DNA of 64,000 nucleotides. Source: Cacajao melanocephalus. Taxonomy: Eukaryota; Chordata; Mammalia; Primates; Pitheciidae. This document shows, piece by piece, positions 56,060 to 64,000 of the stretch. The notes below the pieces were generated by a model. That model was not told where the DNA came from. It did not search any database and was given only the letters and a program-made list of their open reading frames with translations. The stretch covers positions 48,405 through 112,404 of the forward strand of contig CAUYLG010034886.1 in the NCBI GenBank assembly GCA_963573385.1, in the 5' to 3' direction. Each line of letters opens with the position of its first letter. The first letter of the stretch is position 1. Made by a program: the position numbers and the translations under genes.

Positions 56060-56170
56060 CAAAAACCCAGCCATCAGCAGAAATATCTGACTGCAAAATT
56101 AAACAAAAAATAAAAACTAATGCAGAAAGGCCCATGATCTAAAAACAACAAACTTAAATCAAGATGGCAC
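56060..56170. other. AT-rich island in the let-7 host region
   Basis: About 110 bp, AT-rich, with AAATTAAACAAAAAATAAAA and ATCTAAAAACAACAAACTTA, inside otherwise very GC-rich DNA. No Alu or simple repeat explains it. It could be an old A-rich repeat tail or a regulatory patch. Confidence 0.5.
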
Positions 56171-57029
56171 GGGTTAACGGTTACTGACCTCTCCTCCGGC
56201 CCTAGGCTGCAATACAGCTGGGCCGCCCAGCAGCCTCACGGTCCCCAACAGCATGCCACAGGGACACCGAGGCAAAGCCAGAGCTGGAACTGTGCTCCTC
56301 AGCCCCTGTCCTCCTGGCCCTGCACACCCCATGCAGGTGGGAAAGGAGTGCCCCAGGGTGGGGCATGCACCCAACCTGCCTCCCTTCAGGGCTGGCCAGG
56401 GTGCCAAGGTCCCCTCCCTGGCCCCTTGTCAGCACCCTCCCTGTCTCTTCCCCAAAACTGACACCTGCATGCTTTTGGTCTGGGTCTCCACTGTCAGGGG
56501 TCTGTGCCCCGTACAGCTTCCCGCTTTCCTGTTCTCTCCCAGCCACTAAGTTCTCAGTGGGGGACAGGCTCGGGGAATGCCCACTCCCCACGGCCGGGGC
56601 CAGGCCCACTGTGGCCACATGTCCTGCACCTAGAACAGGGCCAGAGGCCCAGCAGGTGCCAGCATTGTGGCCATAGGTGTGAATGTGGAAGCCCACAAGA
56701 GTTACACAGCACCCAAGACACCCGAGGGCTGGTGCCGGCGACGGAGGACCCTGCTCTGCAGATGTGCTCACATCCACGGGTCACAGGCCTGGGGGCCTCC
56801 AGGACTCGTTCTGACCTGCCTCTGTCTCCCTCAGTGACAGGCCTGGGATGGGGCAGGTGAACCCCTCTGGGCCTCAGCTGCCTCCTCCGTATGATGGGTC
56901 AGGACGTCAGCCCCCAGGGCTGTGGGGAGAATCTGGGGAAGCTGCTCTTCAACGCTCCGGGTTACGCAAACAGGTTCGCTTGGAGTCCAAAGGGGAAAAG
57001 CAGGAATGCAGGGCCTGCTCTTCTCCCAT

Positions 57030-57120
57030 GGCGATCTCTGTCTGGTGTTTAATCATTAGGCATAGTTTTAACCTCAAAGGCGTGTACTTATCTGAAAACA
57101 TTCTTAATTCAAGCCACAGT
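57030..57120. other. AT-rich patch with homeodomain-type motifs
   Basis: GTGTTTAATCATTAGGCATA and CTTATCTGAAAACATTCTTA contain TAAT cores, a GATA-type site (reverse of TTATC) and clean non-repeat sequence. It stands out from the GC-rich surroundings. A role as a regulatory element is only inferred. Confidence 0.35.
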
Positions 57121-58544
57121 CTGGGTCACAAGGTGGGGAGGACAGGAAAGAATGGGGGGTGGCGGGGGGAGCGGTGACCAGATGCAACCACATCATTAAA
57201 AATACCCCAGCCTGAACCCCACCCCGAGGTCACCCCACCCAGCAACAACTTCCCTCCCCGCCCCCGCCCTGGGACTGGCCCTTCTGCAGGGTGTGGGGGG
57301 GAGCTTTTCCTGCCGGGAAGCCTGGAGCTCCCATGTGCCCTGGGAGGCTGCAGGCCTGGCCTGGCATGTGGGGCGACTCTGGTCTGGGTGGACAGGCAGG
57401 CAGCATTCCTCCTTCCCACCCCCAGTTGGGTTTCCCCAGGGCGAGGGCAGGGCCTGGGCAAACTTGGCTTCATGGTGACAGAATGTTCTGCCCAGGAGCC
57501 GCAGGGAGAGGAGTCTGGTCGGGGTGTGGGGTGGCATCCAGAGACATTCCCAGGCCTCAAGGGCTTGGCTAGGTGCCGAGCAGGTGTCTGGGGAAGGGTC
57601 TCCTTCAGTGCAGAACTGACCCACGGCCACGTGGAGAACACAGGCCACAGTGGGGCCCACCCAGCACCCCCCCATGATGCCCAGAGGACCCACATTGACG
57701 CCTAGAAATCGCACACACTTTTATCAAATGCCACTCCCAGCTTCACGCAGAGATTTCTCCCAACTTCCTCCAGGAGGCGCACTGCCCTCCAGGGGACCCT
57801 GCTGCAGGGACTGCAGGCACGTGTGGCCAATCCCACAGGGCTCCCACAGGTCTGCCTGCCCCCTCCCTGTCTGGCCAGGCCAAGGCCACGATGTCCACCA
57901 CGGCCGACGCCCAGTGTCTCCCTGATGCTGCTCTGCAACCCCTGACCCCCAGGGGTTTCCTGGAGACCATCTAGGGCTGCCTGTCCCTTCAGGAATGTGC
58001 CACTTGGGATCCTCTGGGTGCTGGAAGGGCAGATGCATGGGCCTTTGACGGGGCAGGAAACAAGCTCAGAGGCTCGGGAGAGGCCGAGGGCCTCCGGAGA
58101 GGAGGGAGATGCTGTCTGGGATGGCTGTGGTTTCGGGGATGGGGCCTGCAGGAGGGGAGTGAGGACTGTGGAGGGGCCCAGGGGGGAATGGGTCCTCCAC
58201 TTCCGTGTGTCACGGACCGTGGCTGACCCCACCACAGGGGAATCCTGGCCAGAGTGGGGCCCTGCCCGCTTCCTGAGGACAGCAGTGCCAGAAGCTGGGC
58301 TGGCCACTCAGAGACCCACCCCCAGCCGGGCCAGGCCACGAGTGCCACAGGCAAAGCGGTTAAGGCCTGAAGGCATCACCCTGCAGAGGTGCAGGGAGCC
58401 CATGCAGACCCCAAACCCGTCCACGCTGCCTTCGGCCCCAGACTCCCCCGCCTGCAAGGCTGCACCGGCCTGGCCCTGGCTCAAGCCTTCTCCGTCTGCT
58501 CAGCAAGGCCGCCTCAGGGTCGGCAGGGCTGGGTGAGGGACCAG

Positions 58545-58805
58545 GACTCTCGGGCCGCCTTGCCAAGGGCTGGCTGGTGCCAAGCCTGGGGCGGCCACGG
58601 CCAAGGCCAGGCTGGGCGGGGGCTGGTGCTGGGCTCTGTCCAGGCCGCTCAGGGCAGGCAGGCAGGCCATGGCCGCCCTCCCTCACAGGCTTCGCCAAGG
58701 CCGCTGCCACCTCAGCTACAAAATGGCGGCGGGTGGGGCGGCCATTTTGCAGAGCGCTTGGAAGACAAAGACCGCCAGGCCGCGGGCGGGAGAGGGGGTG
58801 GGGCC
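58545..58805 (-). promoter_or_regulatory. CpG-rich patch with paired YY1 sites, candidate promoter
   Basis: CpG-dense for about 260 bp, with AAAATGGCGGC at 58720-58730 and its inverted partner GCCGCCATTTTG-like text (GGCGGCCATTTTGC at 58737-58750). Both match the YY1 core AANATGGCG closely. Such sites are typical just downstream of CpG-promoter starts. The patch lies 8 kb upstream of let-7a-3 on its strand, so an internal start for the microRNA transcript is possible. Confidence 0.4.
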
Positions 58806-61259
58806 AGGAGGAGGAGGAGGCACAGCCACTGGGAAAGAAGCACAGCGCCTGCCCTGTGCATAGGCCCAAAGACAGGCAGGTGGTCCCTTTCTGGAACCTT
58901 CTTCTGCCCAGGCTCCAGAGGCCTTGTTGTCCTGTCTAAGGCTTTGGAGGTGGCCCTGGGGGACTGGGGCCTACCTGGAGCACCAATGCCCTCCCACCTT
59001 GCAGCCCAGGCGACCTAGCCTGAGGCACAACCTCTGGGGGAGGTGGCAGGGGCCTACTGAGCCTGGGCTCCCAATTCAAAACCTTCCTGTGCCCCCAGAC
59101 CTGTGGAGGGCGGCTCCTCATGTGCCCGAGGTTGGAGCAGTCCACAGACAGGTGGCATGAGGGCCTGGCCTGAATTCCAGGGATCGCTGTGCCAGGAAGT
59201 GCCTGCTAGAGGGACGCCGGGGGGCCTGCTCCAGGGATTGGAGGCTGTTCCTCCACCTCCTTCCACAGCACCCACCCCACAGCCTGGAATTTTCCGGGCC
59301 CTGACAACAAGGGTCGGGCCCACTTGGCCCCTCCTGGAGGCCTGCCACAGCCACGCTCAGCACCAGCCACTTCCCAAACAAGCCCCGAGTTCTATCCTGC
59401 TCATCTGTCTGGTGACCCCATCTACTCTCCACTTGTGTCCCCTTCTCTGGCCTCCTCTGGACAAGGGCACGAACCCCACTGCCCCTAACAAATACTCGCT
59501 GGGCAGAGCAGAGCCTGGCAGGCAGCGCCCCCAGATCCAACAGACGGGTGGCCCCAGGATGCCACAGGGATGCCTTCCTGCCCCCGTCCAGCAGTGGTCT
59601 CCATGTGTCTTCACCAGATCTTATTCAGAACCCAAAGGTCCAGCAGACACAGTGAGGCTGCTCCTGGGCTCCTGGGCTGGGGGTGCAGCCACGTGGCAGT
59701 CCCTCCTGGCCTGTGCAGAGCAGAAGCCTGTGATTGCCACTAACCCCACTGCACAGACAGGGAGGCCAAGGCCCAGAGTGGCCGAGCTGTGGCCGGCAGC
59801 AAGGTGCTCGAGGGCCAGAGGAGGATACTACTCACACACCTGCGGACTCAGCCCAGGCCTCTGATGGGGATCGCCACTCCGGAGCCACGGGCAGGCCCTG
59901 CATCAGAAAACAAGGATGAAATGAGGGAAGCTGGCATGGTGCTCACGGGGTGGGGGGGGGGCTGCCTGGGTGACACGGTGCAGCATCGAGAGCAGGTGCC
60001 ACCGTCCCCATCACTGTGTCACCCATTGCCCTGACAACTCTCTGGGCGTGAACGGACAGCCACCTCGCCTACTCCCGGGGCCTCTCCCACATGTGGCTGC
60101 TCCTCGGTGGGGCCAGACCATCTGTATGACACAGCCTCCTGGGCACATATTCCCGGCTGGGGACCTGGCCAGTGTGAGTGCTTTGCCACTGTGACACGCC
60201 AGGCACCCACCGAAGCCCCTCACACCTGGGGACTCACTCAGTCCTCGTGACAACCTGATCTTCAGATGCAAGAACATAGCAGCTGTTCCTTCCCCCACAG
60301 CCACAGCCAGCGCAGGAGCGACTGTGCTCCCTGTGTTTCCGGGATGAGGGAGCAGGGACTCAAAGACATTTGCCTGCCTGTTCACAGGCACTAGGAGGTC
60401 CTTCTGTGTTGGGAGAGCCCAGGGAACCCCGAATTCAGAGGCCCAACTTCCTTTTTCAGGGACAGCCAGGAGCCTCTGGCTCGCCAGTTCTCAAGGCCAC
60501 CCACCTCTGGCTGGGTGGAGAAGGGCACATCGTACCCTGGACCGCTGGAGCAGTGACATACGGCTGCAGGGTGAGCTGAGAGCCTGCTCCTTCCCTGTAT
60601 AGAGCTGGACACGGCGTGCTTTCAGCTCACAACTGTGTGGGGAACAAGGCCCCTAGCCTGGGCCATGCCTGAGGCCAGGTGCTCAACCAACCAGGCCAGG
60701 GAGGGAAGCCAGAGCTGTGGAGGCAGCAGCCTTGGGCACTACCAGGAACACTGGGGCTGGGGGGCCTAGCCTGCCCTGGCACCATCCTGGCAAGGGCCTG
60801 AGTGGCAGGGCCTGTCCCCACTGCACAGCCAGGCTTCAGAAGGCTTGGCCCAGACCTCAGACCTCAGTCCCTCCCTACTCCCGAGAGATGTGGCAGCCCC
60901 ACGCCTTGGCGAGACCACGTTCATGGAACCCAGGGGTGTTTCTACTGCAGTGCAGGTTGGGGCTGGGGTCCTGCTCTGCTGTATGCCAGCCTGGTGGCCA
61001 GGGCAAGCCCCGTGGGCTCTTGGAGCCTCAGGTGAGGGGCACTCAGCAGGGCCATCAGGAAGAGGGATGACTCCACAAGTCTGGCTCAGGGCTTAGCCCA
61101 TGGGAACTCCTAACGACTCCGAACCGAATCCGGAAGGTGTTTCACCCAGGTACTGTTGCAGGCGGCTGCCCTTGCACCCTGTCCCATCCCTTGTCACGGT
61201 GAGGGCTCAACCTCATGCTTACTAAAATTTCTCACAGCCAAAGAGCGCTGCTCAGAACG
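58806..61259 (-). other. let-7 host region, no other gene seen
   Basis: GC-rich and Alu-free. The 253-codon + frame at 59103-59864 includes L2-like text near 59395-59520 and has a long minus-strand frame opposite it, so I do not accept it as a gene. A run of ten G occurs near 59950. Confidence 0.45.
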
Positions 61260-61640
61260 AACAGGGGGGTGCCGCGCAAGGGCCACCACTCTGCATTTTG
61301 TCCGTTAAGGACAGCCCCGACTTACCAGGATTCAACTTAAGATTTCTCAACCCAAAAGGATATGAATTCAGTAGAAACCAACCACACTTCAGTACAGTGT
61401 TGAATAAGTAATAGGAGATCTGCAACACCTTATTATAACTAGGCTTTGTGTTAGATGATTTTGCCCAACTGGAGGCTAATGTAAGTGTTCTGAGCACGTT
61501 TCAGGGAGGGCTGGGCTAGGCTACGATGTTCGGCAGTTAGGTGTATTAAATGCTTTTTTGACTTACGGTATTTTCACTTTACAGTGGGTTTCTCAGGACT
61601 AACCCCATCGCAAGTCAGGGAGCATCTGTATTTTTCGAGG
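61260..61640 (+). mobile_element. Ancient interspersed repeat, family not named
   Basis: Contains the widespread primate repeat text GGCTAGGCTACGATGTTCGG, TTAGGTGTATTAAATGC, TTGACTTACGGTATTTTCAC and CCCCATCGCAAGTCAGGGAG. I have seen this pattern as a dispersed repeat but cannot assign the family with confidence. It is AT-rich against its surroundings. Confidence 0.6.
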
Positions 61641-61713
61641 GACTGAAAGATCACATGCAGGGCAATCGTAAGGCCTTGCTTACTTGCTTCTGTCTGGGTA
61701 AAAACAGGCACCT

Positions 61714-62026
<313 letters not shown>

Positions 62027-62039
62027 TTAAAAAATTTAA

Positions 62040-64000
62040 AAAGGCATCTGGGTATTTGACACGAGAGAAAACCTTTGTTCCCTTGACCTGCACTTGGAGG
62101 CATCTGGGCCGCCGCTCATGCCTTTCAACCTCTGAGGAGCAAGTGCCACTCCACTGTCTGCAGAGGCTGCTGAGGTCACACCATGGGCCCCACAGTCCCT
62201 GCTCAGGCTGTGGAGGCCAGGTCCACTAGGCAGTCTTGGAGCTGGCCAATGTGGCTTCTCAGCGTGGCTCTGCCGTGGGGTGCCAGGCCATCGCCCTGTC
62301 CCACGTCTGGTTTCCCGTGCACACACATCTGCACCCACTCTCGAAGGACAGGGTGGCCTCTCCGTCAGCAGGAGCCCAGGGCACCCAGACAGAAACAAGT
62401 GCCTTCAGAAAACCAGCCAGCGCGGACTATCAACGGGGCCATGTGACCACCGGCTCTCGGTGGGGCTGTGACTCCTGTTTTCTGCCACCGAGTGTGGGTG
62501 AGGCACTGGCTAATGGCACTGTGTGGCCAGCAAGATGCTACCTCCTGAGTGTGAGGCCTGAACAGCCCATGAGAGGCAGGCAAGGCCAAGGGACCCACAT
62601 GGCTGAGGCTTCCCTGTCCCGGGCCAAGGCCTCCAAGGGGAGCAGTTTGGGACAGCTAAAAAACAAATGCTGCTGAGTGAGTCCCTGTCCCCACAGACCT
62701 TCAACAGCTCCCCCGGTCCAAGCCAGCATCCCAGAGGCCCTCCACAGCCCCAGTGGCTCCCAGGCTCTGGCTCTGCAGGAACGGTGTGGGGTGGTAGCTC
62801 TGCCTTGCCCGTGGTCCTGACGGAGGGTGTGTGACCCTGTGGTGATGACCCCGGCACCCGGCATCTAATGAGCACTAAGCACCTACCGTGCACCCTGCCT
62901 CATCTTCTACTGGGGTGCTGGTTCCAGCCCTGGACTGTCCAGTCTCCCATGCAAGCCTCTCTTCCTCCACTCCAGGCCCTTTCCCACACGTCCTGAGCCT
63001 CAGCTGCTGCACATGGTGCCCCCTGCCCATGATCCTGGGGACACACCCTCACAGGCTCCTGGACATGTCTATCTAGGCTTAGGAGTCAGACACCCAGGGA
63101 GGGGCACATTCCATGCCCAAGCTTGGGTGACAGACATGCCTGTGGGGTCCATTTCATTTGGACCCTGGAGGCCACCACTGCTGCCGTGGGGTGTTGGAGG
63201 GATTACATTGGATGGTGGCCAGTTGTGTACATGGGGAAGGCTGGGTGCAGGTGGGATGGGGTCCCAGGGGCAGGCCTGGCTTATGGTGAGTGCTAGGAAA
63301 ACCCCAGCTCCATGGACCAGATCACCTTGGCCAAGACCCACTTGGTCCCTGTCACATGCCTGGGGTCAGCTGCTCCCCCAGGCTGGTGTCCCTGTGACAG
63401 CCCCACAGTTCCAAGGGCTGCCCTGACCTGTGTCTCCTCTTACCCAGGCCCAGCCCCTCTCCTGTCCCCTGCGCTGTTCTCTTTCCTCTGCTACTCCCCA
63501 TCCCCAATCTCCTCCGTCCTGCCCCTCCTCCCTGAGTCCCCTAGGAGCCTCCCCCCACTCCCCACCTGTGTCCTGCCCCACTCTCTGCTCGGCTGGTGGC
63601 CCAGCCCTGCGTGCAGACACAAAGGCCCCGGGGCAGTGTCTGCAGAATCTGGCGGGCAAGGCCGACCTGTAAACACGCCGGGACCCAGATGGCAGAGGGG
63701 TCCGGGCCAGACACCGGCTGCTCTGCTAACACACAGCAGCCTGGGGTCCTCTCTACATAGCCTCGGGAGGTGTGCCTGCCCCTGGCCATGGCAACGGTGG
63801 AGGGGGGAGGATGCCAGTCCTGCCCAACCCACATGGCCGCATGGATGCCCCAGGAGGCAAGAATCATCTGCGACAGTCTGCACTCGTGGGCAGGCTCGCC
63901 AGGGGAGGGGCCCCAGGCTGGCTGCAGCCTCTGAGCACTTCCCAGTATGACAGGCCTGCCCCCGGCCGTGGCCACAAGACAGCCATGACAGACAGCAGCA
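62040..64000 (-). other. let-7 host region at window edge, no other gene seen
   Basis: GC-rich, Alu-free sequence. Overlapping frames on both strands, up to 212 codons, carry no recognisable domains. Host exons may be present but are not visible from sequence alone. Confidence 0.45.

Noticed and set aside
57770..57790. Second CTCF-like site (CTCCAGGAGGCGCAC)
   Set aside because: It misses at least two consensus positions, so it is too weak to list.
59103..59864. 253-codon + strand frame
   Set aside because: No known domain, opposed by a long minus-strand frame, and includes L2-like sequence. GC-rich DNA is poor in stop codons.

Overview
The window is nuclear DNA from a catarrhine primate and corresponds to the human 22q13.31 interval that holds the 5' end of PPARA and the let-7a-3/let-7b microRNA pair. 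Primate origin follows from about 25 Alu copies in both orientations. The locus is fixed by exact hairpins for let-7a-3 and let-7b, both on the minus strand, and by PPARA 5'-UTR exons 1 and 2, also on the minus strand. Several small differences from the human sequence as I remember it suggest an Old World monkey or another non-human catarrhine. They are in PPARA exons 1 and 2, the let-7b loop and the mir-4763 3p arm. The comparison is from memory only.

Layout from left to right on the + strand: (1) 1-14640 is PPARA intron 2, crowded with Alus, including two nested pairs, and carrying one large TG/TA microsatellite. (2) 14641-16560 holds PPARA exon 2, intron 1, exon 1 and a CpG-island promoter; transcription runs leftward and the coding exons lie beyond position 1. 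(3) 16.6-49.6 kb is intergenic, with scattered Alu, MIR and L2 copies. It also has a nuclear-receptor half-site cluster near 25.05 kb, a 40-bp minisatellite next to a consensus CTCF site near 41.0-41.2 kb, and a dispersed duplication at 45.9 and 48.3 kb. (4) 49.6-64.0 kb is the 3' part of the let-7b host transcript (minus strand). It contains let-7a-3, the mir-4763 equivalent and let-7b in transcription order, then a polyadenylation signal. A recent direct duplication lies just upstream of let-7a-3. A CpG-rich patch with paired YY1-type sites lies 8 kb upstream.

There is no protein-coding exon that I can support; the many open frames are Alu-derived or result from GC-rich, stop-poor sequence. 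The two gene units are co-directional: the let-7 host ends about 33.5 kb before the PPARA promoter. I see no undescribed genetic system. The most useful leads are the CTCF/minisatellite pair, the MIR-associated nuclear-receptor cluster upstream of PPARA, the Alu 3' transduction inside another Alu, the duplications around let-7, the let-7b loop substitution and the Alu-free zone around the microRNAs.
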